The translations under genes and the position numbers were made by a program. The notes beneath the pieces were generated by a model that had not been told where the DNA came from, did no database searches, and saw nothing but the letters and a program-made list of their open reading frames with translations. This document shows, piece after piece, positions 47,001-57,300 of a stretch of DNA of 64,000 bases (its first letter is position 1; each line of letters begins with the position of its first letter). This stretch comes from Rhypophila decipiens (taxonomy: Eukaryota; Ascomycota; Sordariomycetes; Sordariales; Naviculisporaceae), in assembly GCA_033297075.1 (NCBI GenBank), contig MU858095.1, positions 62,001-126,000 of the forward strand, written 5' to 3'.

Positions 47001-50000
47001 GACAGGATGACACTGCAACTCTGATATTCCGCATCTTCACAGTCGGGGATATCCAAGTCGATGCCCGAAAGGCCAGTGTCCCGGAGCACACGATCCCAGA
47101 TTTCCAAACCCACATTGGGACTGGTCCTTCTGAAGGCTTCTTCGCTGGTCCACCATGCTTCGGTCGTGCCAAAGATCAAGTGCGACTCCAGCGTGTCTCT
47201 TGTAGCTTCAACCATGAGGATCTTGCCTCCCGGCTTCAAGAGCTGCCTAATGTGGGACATGGTCTTGGCAAGGTCCTTGGTGGCATGTAGAGCATTCGAA
47301 ACCACCAAGAGGTCGTAGCTTGCCGGTGTAAATGACTGGCTGGTAGGATCAGTCTCGATGTCGAGTTTGGCGAAATCCATCAGGCCTGTCCAGGTTGATA
47401 GCTTCTCCTTTGCAGCGGCAAAAGAGTCTTCCGACAGATCGGTAAACATATAACGGCCAAGCAGAGACCCCACGCCGTCCATGCCGGCAAAACCCTCCAG
47501 CACAGCAACAGTAGCCTCTCCGGTGCCGGCCCCGATCTCGAGCACCTTGGCGCCTGGGGTCTTGGCAGCATACATCTTGACAATCTTGCTCAGCTGGTTG
47601 TGCGCTCGGGATTTCAACCTCGGAACCTCCGCCTTGTACTGCTGAAGCAGATGCCCGTCCTTCATCAAATCATGCACACTGACCCGCCCTCGCAGAATAG
47701 ACGGCAGCTTCCTACCAACCCTCACGACCATCGCCCCAACAGCGCCCATTCCCTCAAGCTCATCCCTGCGCATCGTTTTGACGCCTCTACTCGCCCTCGC
47801 CCACATCTTGGAGCCCTTGTACGCAAGCTTGCCCTCAGCAGCCCGCTCCACCACGCCGCTCATCCACTCGTACATTTCGACATGATACCACGACCACGCG
47901 CTCTTGTCCTCATCTTTCAATTCGACCACGGCGTCATGGATCAAGTCAAACGCCCCGCGCTGCAGCTTGCGCGCGAGCTCAAGCTCGTCGCCGCTTAATC
48001 GAACCCTCAACCCCTCTTTGACATAGTCAACGTGGAGGAGGCCGTCCACTATCCATTTGCTCTTGAAACACACATTCCCCTTTCCAGCCGCAGTCTCATC
48101 CGCCTCCCCTCTCTCCATCTCGATAGCTTGGAACCTAAACCCCTCCATTCTCATGACCCCACTACCAGGAGCTTGTTCTTGCATCTGGTTCACAACAGCA
48201 ACGTTTGACTCGAACCCCTTACCAGCAGCAACCTTGACAACCTCGGTATAAACATCAAATTCTGTTCCAGCTTGCAAGTTCCTGCCGCCCAGCAAATGAG
48301 ACGGGATAAACATGGTCCCGATCCCGCGGGGAAGGAGCATATACTTGTCCGACATGTCCTCGGGCACGCCCGCAAACATGGCCTGGATGATGGTATCCAG
48401 CGTGGTCGGGTGGATGATGTAGTCATCACCTGTAACTGCAACCTCGGGAATAGACAGTGTCGAAATCGCTTTGGAGCCCGAGGCTTGACATTTGAGCAGA
48501 TTTTGAAAGACCGGGCCGTGGTTGATCTTCATATTGCGCATTGTTTGGTAGAGGGACGCCGTCTCTATTTCCCTGGCAGGGCCCGCTAGGTAGGTCTGTT
48601 GATTTGGAGTAGGCGGTGAATGGTGAAGTGGATTGTTATTGTGTGCCATATCTGGTGCCACGTAGCCTTGGCAATTGGTCGTCCAAGCTCCAGAGACAGC
48701 ATCCACCGAGCTGATTTCGAAGCAGTACCAGCCTCGGTGGTCTAGCTCGCTTGTCGGGCAAGGGCTCAGGCGGGTATGGACTTCTACACCATCAGGAGAA
48801 GACTCCGGAATCCGCAGTGCGTTCATGATATTGACGTCGCGGAGCCGGAACCCGCTGATGCCAGATGATGCTGATGATGGGGAGCTATGGATGAGGCGGG
48901 TGGCCTGCATGGCCATGATTACGTAAGCGGCGCCGGGTAGGACGATCTTGGAGTCGACTTGATGGTCGGCCAGCCAGGGAAGATCCGAGAGACGCAAGAA
49001 GCTGCGCCATGTTGGAATTGCGCCGGTACTGCCCGGCATGGGAAGACCCAGCAGCTCGTGGGCGCCGAACTTCTTGTAGCGAGTTTCCTTGCTGACTCGA
49101 GGCTCTCGCCAGTACCTCGTGCTATGGTTCCAAGGGTACGAGGGCAAATCGGGCACCATCATGGCCGACTTCAAGTCGAGTCTGTTAACCGCTTTCAGAT
49201 CAAGTGGGTAGCCATGCGAGATGAGGTCGCAGGCGAGATCCTGTATGGTGTCTACCGCATTGATACCCCGCCTGAGGCAAGTCGTATATGCCATTTTCTT
49301 GCTCTTGTCCTTTAGAATCTGTCTTACAGGACCGGAGAGCGTACTGTGCGCCCCGATCTCAACGACCATGTCTACCCCAGCTGATGGAGTGCACAATGCA
49401 GCAAAAGATTCGCTGAACCGCACCGGGTTGGTGAGATTTCTCGCCCAGTGTTCTGGCGTCAGATTCTCAGCGGGGATGATGCTACCCGTAACAGGAGATG
49501 AAAACAAAACCGGTGACTCGTTTGGATCGTGGAGCCGTTTGGGGAGGATGGCGCGCAAATTGTCAATGTACTCCTGCTCCATAGGAAGCATGTGATGAGA
49601 ATGGTAGGCGAGCGGGACCTGTAGCTTCCTGGCAAAAACATTGTTGTCTTCGAGGCGGGCCGCCACTTCTTCAATGGCGGCCATGTCTCCCGAGATGGTG
49701 ACGCTCTCGGGGCTGTTGATGCACGCCACAACAACACGGCCATTCTGTGTGTCCTTGATGTACTTCTCAGCTTCTTCGGCGCCTACTCCGGCGGCGAGCA
49801 TGCCGCCAGAGACCGGGGTCAGCTTCTGGTATTTCAGCGCCAGCTCGCCGCGGAAGTAGACGACTCCCAAAGCCTGCTCAAACGTCAAGATGCCAGTCGC
49901 ATAGGCGGCTGCTATCTCCCCGCTGGAGTGGCTTGTGACGGCCGAGGCATGGACTCCCCATGATCTCAACAAATCAACCAAGCAGAGCTGCAAAGCAACA

Positions 50001-52230
50001 TTGATTGGCTGCGAAATGTTGACTTGATGGACCCGTGTAGAATCTTTTGTGCGTAGCAGTTCCTCATGCAATGACCAGCTCGCTCCATAATCGTGCCGAA
50101 GGACTTGGTCAGCGCGCCAGACTGACTGTTCAAAGACTGGGTATCCAGCAATGAGCTCCCTGCCCATGGCATACCATTGTGCACCTTGTCCGTTAAAGAC
50201 AAAACCAAGTCTTGGGGCTTTGCTAGCGTGCACGGGAGTCAGGTTTGGCGCTTCCAAACTGTCTGCAAGCTCGGCTAGGCTCCGTGCTCTGATTGCTACT
50301 GCCCAGGGCAGTCGGGAACGGCGTTCAGAGAGAGTGTACGCGAGGTCTGCAGGCGAAGGCGTGGTCTCGCCTCCCATTGATATCGAGTCTCGGATATACG
50401 CACTCAGTCTTTTGGCCATATCTTGACAAGCTGTTGCATCACCCGAGGTCAGGATGTACACATGGCTTGGGTCGGCATGTCTTGTGACCCCGCTGCTCTT
50501 TTCTGTTCCATTGACATGACCATGCAAGGGGACGCCGTCCAGAATGACATGAGCATTTGTCCCACCAGCTCCAAAGTTATTGATCGACGTTCTCAATGCT
50601 TTGTTTTCTGGCCATTTGGTCAAGCTGATAGGAACCTAATATTGCAAAGGAACACACATTAACAAATGCAAATGTTTCTTTTTTTGCAATTGATTGACTG
50701 ATGACTCACCTTCAGACGCCACTCATCCAGCTTGATCTTTGGATTGGGCGTCTCGTAGTTTTGGTTCGGGGCTATCTGGCCGTGCTTCATGGCGATGGCG
50801 GCTTTGACCACAGCGGCTAGTCCGCTCACAGGTTCCGTATGTCCGATGTTGGTCTTCACTGAACCTACATGGATGGCCGAGCCATTGTCTGGCTGTGCTT
50901 GGCCAAACGTGGCACCCAGCGCCTCGGACTCGACCAGATCACCGGCCTGTGTTCCCGTCATGTGGGCTTCAATGTATCCCGTATCTGCCAGATCAAGGCC
51001 AGCACGTCGATAACAGGCCTCAATGAGCTCTCTCTGGGCTTGCATTGAAGGAGAGGTGATGGTGGTTGTTTTGCCGTCCTGGTTCACACCAGTGCCTCGA
51101 ACAATGGCGTGGACACGGTCACCATCTCGGATAGCCGCATCAAGCGGCTTCATGATGAGCGCGGTGACACCTTCTCCTCGTCCGTACCCCTGAGCTCGCG
51201 TGTCCCATGCATAACATCGGCCATCTGGTCCGAGTAGTCTGGGTCATGGTTAGTCTTGTTGTCAGGGTTAGGGTTAGGGTTAGGGCTAGGGTTAGGGCTG
51301 ACATACCCCTGCGAAGAGCCAGAGACAAAGAGATCGGGCGCCAAGATCAAGTTTGAGGCCCCGACGATGGACATGTCTGACTCTCGGGACCAAATAGACT
51401 GGCATCCATTGTGCAGAGCCACCAGACCGGATGAACAGGCCGTGTCCAGGGAAAAGCTTTGGCCCTTGAGATTGAAGAAATGGGATATCCGGCTGGCAAA
51501 AAAGGTAGGCGTATTGATGGCGAGTGCAGGGCCGTTCAAGAGTTCGGTATCCTTGGTCTGTATGCCCAGATAGTCCAGGCCCCAGGTTCCGGTGAACACT
51601 GAAGTGTTGGACCCGGAAAGCTTGTGGATGGGTATTCCGGCTACGGGCGGTCATTTCTCAAAAGGTCAGCTCTCACTCTCATTTTCCAAGGTACCCGCTC
51701 CATTTCTGGGTGCTACTGACCATCTTCGGTAGCCTCATAGACTACTTCAAGTAGCTGTCTGATCTGCGGATCTAGAGCCTGATTGTCGACGGACATTTGT
51801 CAGATGGTAAATACACCTAATTTGACGAGGCACGAGTGTAAAACTAAAAACCCAAAACTCACATTGGCCACATCGGCTGGCAGATTGAAAAAGGCGGCAT
51901 CAAAGCGTTTGACATCTTGTTCCAGGAAGTGAGCTCCTTTGACGTGATGCTTCAAGCGTGAACTAGACGTTATTATGCTGCTTCTCTGGCTTCACGTCAA
52001 TGAGAGAGACTCACGCGTCCGGTCTTCTCCGAATTTTCATCATAGAGCAAATTGCCATCAAACCGTTCTTTTGGAACCGTCGACCACACATCCCGGCCAG
52101 ATTTGCAGAGGTCCCACAGCTTCGAAGGACTGGTCACACCTCCTGGGAACCTACAAGTCATACCCACGATGGCAATGGGCTGGTTGCTGAGAGCCTCGAG
52201 CTCAGGGTGGATCTGCGAAGTGGATCCCAT
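44069..52230 (-). CDS. Highly reducing PKS, KS-MAT-DH-CMeT-ER-KR-ACP
   Basis: Seven exons (52015-52230, 51863-51949, 51721-51778, 51307-51640, 50710-51238, 45029-50635, 44069-44956) join in frame to 2,572 aa. Five of the six introns lie in the N-terminal KS region. Domains: KS (PIAIVGMTCRFPGG near residue 20; LDTACSSG, Cys189); MAT (SHSSGE, Ser645); DH about 930-1230 (LADHQV His966; HPTTLD Asp1155; the Gly of the usual HxxxGxxxxP is Ser here); C-methyltransferase (VLEIGAGTGE about 1439); ER (HAGAGGVGQAA about 1977); KR (VGGASGIG about 2189, Tyr2333 in SQANYGAGN); ACP (GVDSL, Ser2523). There is no release domain, so the chain must be offloaded by a partner: the SAT of the NR-PKS or one of the acyltransferases. 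It makes a reduced, probably methyl-branched aliphatic chain. Intron 4 (51239-51306) is largely telomere repeat. Confidence 0.95.
51264..51298 (+). repeat. Telomere-type TTAGGG repeats inside an HR-PKS intron
   Basis: Plus strand reads GGG, three TTAGGG, one CTAGGG, one TTAGGG. It lies wholly within intron 51239-51306 of the HR-PKS, whose donor is GTATGT and whose acceptor is CCCAG with branch GACTAAC. Removal restores the KS sequence SSQGLLGPDGRCYAWD. TTAGGG is the usual telomere unit of filamentous ascomycetes. Confidence 0.93.
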
Positions 52231-52667
52231 CGTGCTCTGTAGGCAGTGTAACCTTAGGTTGCTGGAGTACCTGAGATGCGGGATGAATACAGGCCGGTCA
52301 ATTTTGTAATTCCGTGGTGATCCCCAGTCTACAGATGAATGTTAGTCAATACGCTTCGACCTTATCTGAATCTCAGGGCTAAGAACTGACTTCTCGGAGG
52401 GTTTCGGAATTCCGGGTACGCTGCTGAGGCACGGATCGGAAAAGAAGACTTGACCCTTCCGAATCCCTGTTGGCCTGCTCCTCAGCTCCGGTCGGGCCGT
52501 GGCACCAAGTCGGGGATGGTGTTAGCCAGCTCACGGGAACGAGAACAAGTCCACATTTCAGCGTCCCGTTCCCATGCCATATTCCTCAGCCCCCAGCCTC
52601 CTTTGCCTAACGCAATACAAATCACAAACATCTCACAATCACTCTTTCAGGGACCAAAGGCAGCAAC
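52231..52667. promoter_or_regulatory. Bidirectional promoter, HR-PKS / acyltransferase 3
   Basis: 437 bases between divergent starts of the HR-PKS and the third acyltransferase. This mirrors the NR-PKS/acyltransferase 1 arrangement and implies joint expression. No specific factor site identified. Confidence 0.5.
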
Positions 52668-54143
52668 ATGACATTGACCGAGAAGAAAATCCTGCACCTA
52701 AACGCGTTGGACCATCTTCCGCCGCCCAACTACGCACAGTCGGTCATCTACCTGAGTCTGAACCCAAGCATCAGCCCCAAGGATGCCTTTGTGGTCTTAC
52801 AAGCGGGACTCCGCCGTACCTTTCAGCAACTTCCTTGGCTGAGCGGCAAGGTTCAACCGGTCTCTGAAAATGACCCTTCTTCGCTTGAGGTCCGGTTCGG
52901 ACAACCGTATCCTGCAGACAACGAAGGTCTTCCACAATTCAGGTTTAATGAGCTGGATGATGGCATTACCTATGAGGACCTCCGGGAGTCAGGGTTTCAC
53001 CCAACCGCCTTTCCAGACGAGTCGTTGACATGGGCACCGTTCATGCCCGATGTCAAGAACGGCTCCCATGTCTTTGTTGCTCAGGCCAACTTCCTCCCCG
53101 GTGCTTGTCTCCTCACTTCTGCAATCTGTCACTCGGTAGGCGACGGGATTGCCGTGAATTCCATTGTCAAGATTTGGGCCGAGAACTGCCATCTGTTCCA
53201 GCGCGAACTTCCAGTGGAGGCACTGTCTTCTGATCTGTCCAATCATTATCTCCTGGACCAGATTGCCTCGGAAGCCAAACACAGCCACCAAAACGACAGT
53301 ATTCCGACCGATACATGGAGTCTACTCGGTCTTGCACCGCCCAATGACACCTCGAATTCCCAGCCCCATTCCAATCCGAATCCAAACTCCATCAAACCTG
53401 AGCTCAAAGCCTGCCTCTTCTACATCCCTTCCGACAAGGTTAGCTGCCTACGCACCGACTGCCAAGCCTCGTCCACAGAAGACCTCACCTTGACTGACGC
53501 AATCTCGGCCCTAATATGGCGCTCGCTCCTCCGCGCGCGGCTTTCGGCTCGAGAAAAGGCCGCCGCCGCCGCAAGTGCAGCTGCTTTCCCCGAACATGAT
53601 GAGACGGCTAGGCTCGACCTTCCCTTCGACGCCCGCGCCTACTTCCCTGAGACCATTCCGCCCTCTTACCTAGGCAATCTCACCATGATCCACCAAGTCC
53701 ATTTGCCCCTCTCGATCCTAACCTCCCCCACCTACCCACTCTCATCTACTGCCGAGGCGATTCGGTCGGTTGCGGGAAAAGTGACAACTCAGAGCGTCCT
53801 CTCGGCGTATAATCTCTGCAAGACTCGGACAGGATCAGAGAGGAGCCTGACGCTCGACAATCTCCGTGTGGACGGCAACGGCCTGATCATCACGAGCTTT
53901 GCCGGCTTTGACTCCAACTCGATCAGTTTTGGTAGCGGGCAAGGGAGCGTGTTTGGGAATGGGGGACGGCCGGACGCCGTGAGGTCGCTGGTCGGTGCTA
54001 TCAGCAAAGTGTTTCGGTATTGTGCCATCTTGCCGAGGAAGAGCAAAGGGGGCGTCGAGTTTGTGGCTACGCTGAGCGATGACGAGGTGGAGTGCCTTGA
54101 AGATGATGGCGAGTTTGGGAGGTATGCTGTGTTTGTATCGTAA
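52668..54143 (+). CDS. HxxxD acyltransferase (trichothecene 3-O-acetyltransferase-like) 3
   Basis: Single exon, 491 aa. Catalytic HSVGD at residues 155-159 in LLTSAICHSVGDGIAV. C-terminal ITSFAGFDSNSISFGSGQG is a degenerate counterpart of the DFGWG region. The N-terminal half, HLPPPNYAQSVIYLSL and LRRTFQQLPWLSGKV, matches fungal Tri101/BAHD-like transferases. An Ala-rich insertion (KAAAAASAAAF, about residue 300) is a low-complexity loop. Its divergent promoter shared with the HR-PKS makes it a good candidate for taking the HR-PKS chain from its ACP, or for acylating with that chain; this is inference from placement. It differs clearly from the other two acyltransferases, so it is not a recent duplicate. 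Confidence 0.88.
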   Translation: MTLTEKKILHLNALDHLPPPNYAQSVIYLSLNPSISPKDAFVVLQAGLRRTFQQLPWLSGKVQPVSENDPSSLEVRFGQPYPADNEGLPQFRFNELDDGITYEDLRESGFHPTAFPDESLTWAPFMPDVKNGSHVFVAQANFLPGACLLTSAICHSVGDGIAVNSIVKIWAENCHLFQRELPVEALSSDLSNHYLLDQIASEAKHSHQNDSIPTDTWSLLGLAPPNDTSNSQPHSNPNPNSIKPELKACLFYIPSDKVSCLRTDCQASSTEDLTLTDAISALIWRSLLRARLSAREKAAAAASAAAFPEHDETARLDLPFDARAYFPETIPPSYLGNLTMIHQVHLPLSILTSPTYPLSSTAEAIRSVAGKVTTQSVLSAYNLCKTRTGSERSLTLDNLRVDGNGLIITSFAGFDSNSISFGSGQGSVFGNGGRPDAVRSLVGAISKVFRYCAILPRKSKGGVEFVATLSDDEVECLEDDGEFGRYAVFVS

Positions 54144-55428
54144 GAAGGAATGATTCGAGTAACTTTCGGACAGGCGTCATTTTGCTGCTTTGTTGTTTGC
54201 TTCGGACCTGTGTTGTTTGAGTTATAGATTATTAGCAACTAAGCAGACTCAGGCTTTATTCAGAAACTTGGAGAAAGCACAATTTCGCAAGACTTGGAGT
54301 GAACAGTAAATCAAGCCTCCGATTGGCGGACTTACTGGCACTGCGAGCTGCGAGGCTTCAAACTGACACTGCTTGAAAAAGGATGAATTTGGTAATATCT
54401 GGCGACGGCGAGTCTTGAAGGTGTCTTGGTCTTGGTCTTGGTGGCTAGAATTTACAGATAGGTTCTGTCTGCGTGATGCTTGGTTGAAGTGGAACTGGGA
54501 ACTTAATGACGTCAATATGACTGGCCAGCAGCTGCAAGTTGAGCGGACAAGCCAAGCAATAGGTTTATTCAACTTGAATTTCCAGTGAGCCTTTCCCTCT
54601 GGGGATCTGATCGTGCTGACTGGAGCTAGCCGGACGGCTTTCAAAACCCTCACCCCTCCCTGGTCCGGGACATTCCAGGTTGGCTCGAGTGTTGAATATT
54701 TACAGTACCTTTGAAAGTAGATACCCAGTTTTGGCAGCAACCATCAGGGTTAGGGTTATTATACTTGATCATCACATCTCCGGTTCCTTGAAAACACCTG
54801 CGTACACGACGACCTCTCTCAATGAATCTGAGGTATGTTATTTGCCAGTGTCTGGGTTTCGTATAGCTACCCAGCCCGAAGTCATGTCAGATATTTGTGA
54901 GAGTCCTGTCACAGAACATGGCGGTATTAGATTGGGCCAAGGCCTTGACAGCTGGCAGTGTAAGTGGTCAGCATTGCCTTGGGCGAGAAGTGGGTCGCCA
55001 CCTGCTGACCACCTGCTGACCACCTGCCTTAACGAAGGGCAGGTCTGAAGCACAGCGAGATCCATAGCTCTCCAAGCCTTCACTAAATACGCCGAAAAAA
55101 GACTCATCCAAGATATCCTTACCGTATGACTGGGATAATACGCGTAATAAGCAGCCAATTAGGCAAGTCAGAGTATCGGCTATCCCACCCGGAGGAATCA
55201 GCAGTCGTACCGATATTACTCACCATACAACACCGGGCTGTGCCGCCTGTTCCGAAGCCGAAGCAATCCGAAATCCTGGTGCAGCACCACCTCGGGTCAG
55301 GCCACTTGTGTGGATCCCATTCCGCCTGTGGCGGCTCGTAAATATGTACCCAAGATGGTGGTATGAACTCGGTTCGCCAACCAAACTCCATACCTCACTT
55401 ATGTAACCAAATACACCAAAAGAAAAGA
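54144..55428. other. 1.3 kb intergenic with a short telomere-type tract
   Basis: Holds the end of acyltransferase 3 and the promoter of the FAD monooxygenase. Features seen: AGGGTTAGGGTTA at 54746-54758 and two to three copies of CCACCTGCTGA at about 54999-55025. No coding content is recognisable. An ATG at 55363 is in frame with the monooxygenase but I prefer the later start. Confidence 0.5.
54746..54758 (+). repeat. Two telomere-type units, intergenic
   Basis: AGGGTTAGGGTTA between acyltransferase 3 and the FAD monooxygenase. Confidence 0.7.
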
Positions 55429-56966
55429 ATGCAAGCCAACCACCGCCTCCCCGTCCCACAGGATGATGAGGCACTACTCCGAATAGCTATCGTCGGCGGC
55501 GGCATTGTCGGGGTCTCCCTTACCCTCGGCCTCCTCCGCCTGCCCAACATCCAAGTCAAACTCTACGAGCAAGCCTCAACCCTGCGCGAGATCGGCGCGG
55601 GCGTGGCCTTCACCACCAATGCGCAGCGATGCATGGAACTGCTCAGTCCCGACGTCATTGCTTCCATGCGGGCCGTTTCTACGAAGAACGAAGATCCGTA
55701 CTACACCTACGTTGATGGCTATCATTCGCCTGAAGTCCCAGAAGGGCAGAAGAAATCTAAGCATGACGATATGAAGGAGACGCAGCTATTTCGGCTGTTT
55801 GCGGGGAACACGGGCTTCGATGCCTGCCACAGGGCGCATTTCCTGGACGAGATGGTGAAGCACCTGCCCGAGTCTGTGGTGCAGTTCAGGAAGAGATTGG
55901 TCATGTATGAGAAACGTGGAGATGAATACGTGCTGAGGTTTGAGGATGGGAGCTTGGATACCGCTGATGCTAGTAAGTTTCTCACTTTCCTTTTCTTACT
56001 CCGACGCCGAAAATGAGCTTGAGGAATGCAATTACTAATTGGCTCTTGCTAGTTATTGGCTGCGACGGTATCAAATCTCGAGTCCGACAAGTCCTACTTG
56101 GCGTTGATAATCCGGCCTCGTACCCGGGCTTCACCCACCAGGTGGCCTTCCGGGGACTGATCAGAATGGGCCGAGCCGTCGAGGTGCTCGGCAAAGACAA
56201 GGCTCACAACCAGTGCATGCACATGGGACCGGGCGCGCACATGCTCAACTTCCCCGTGGCCCAGCACACCCTCATGAACGTCGTGGCCTTCGGCGCGCAA
56301 GCCGAGGAATGGACCCACGAGAAGATGGTCGCGCCGGCCAGCCGCGAGGAGGTCCTCGAGATCTTTCGCGGGTGGTGTCCCGCCGTGACGGCCATCGCGG
56401 GGTTGCTGGGCGAAGTACTGGATGAAGATGGCGTCAGCACCCGAGCCAGTCTGGACAAGTGGGCTATTTTCGACACGTACGACAATCCCGCCCCTACATA
56501 TGCCGATGGGTGTGTCTGCATCGCCGGTGACGCCGCGCATGCCACGTCTCCGCACCACGGTGCAGGCGCGGGGATGGGCATCGAGGACGGACTGGCACTC
56601 GCGACTGTGTTCGAGCAGGCCATCAAGACCCTACATGGCCAGCCAGAAGTTCGGGGAACAAGCAAGTCCGAGGTGGTAAGCGCTGCGTTTGCCGCATACA
56701 ACCGTGTTCGTCGCGATCGAACCCAATGGTTGGTGCGGAGCTCGCGCGAGGTGTCGAGGACGTACGAATGGGCCAACCCAGACTGTGGGATGGATCCGGA
56801 AAAGTGTCTAAAGGACATCGAGTGGCGCGCTCACAAGATTTGGTATTTTGATATTGATGGCATGATTAAGGAGCTCGCCTCCTCTTATCGCCACTTTCTG
56901 TCTCTTGGCTCTTCCCCTTTCAGGGGAACCGAGCAACAGGCAAATGATTTCATCAAGCTTTTGTAA
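55429..56966 (+). CDS. Salicylate-hydroxylase-type FAD monooxygenase
   Basis: Exons 55429-55972 and 56053-56966 give 485 aa (507 if the upstream in-frame ATG at 55363 is used). I prefer 55429, which places the FAD-binding IAIVGGGIVGVSL at residues 19-31 as usual. Other group A flavoprotein motifs: E of LYEQASTLREIGAGVAF, IGCDGIKSRVR created across the splice (DG motif), and AGDAAHATSPHHGAGAGMGIED (GD motif). The 80-bp intron has branch TACTAAT. Homologues in azaphilone clusters hydroxylate the aromatic aldehyde and thereby dearomatise it, which triggers pyran-ring closure (family knowledge, AzaH/CazL/TropB type). With the reductively releasing NR-PKS this is the strongest argument for an azaphilone-like product. 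No membrane segment is evident. Confidence 0.92.
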
Positions 56967-57300
56967 ATACCAGTCATTTGAATCAAATGAGATAAAGCTC
57001 CATTGCTTGGTTGGCACACAACATTCTTGTCCGAGTTTGGCTTTAGATGCAGTATCCACACCATTGTCATGACGATCCCTAATGAACACAATCCGACATT
57101 TTTTAGATACATAATCCAGAACATGAGCTATCGTTCGTACAAATCACGGGACGATGATATCAGTATGTTATTGTTATTGTTAGATCAAGTAATATCGTAA
57201 AGTAATATCTAAAATTCCTTATGTCCCATCTTTCACCACCGCATGCAAAAGAATCATATTCAAGAATGATATGATAGTACTAAGCAAACGCAGAGATCCC
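56967..57300. other. Convergent intergenic region
   Basis: About 330 AT-rich bases between the 3' ends of the FAD monooxygenase and the P450; no gene seen. Confidence 0.5.

Noticed and set aside
51150..51306. PNPNPNP repeat in the KS domain as coding sequence
   Set aside because: It is the translation of the telomere repeat in an intron with proper splice and branch sites; removal gives the conserved KS sequence.
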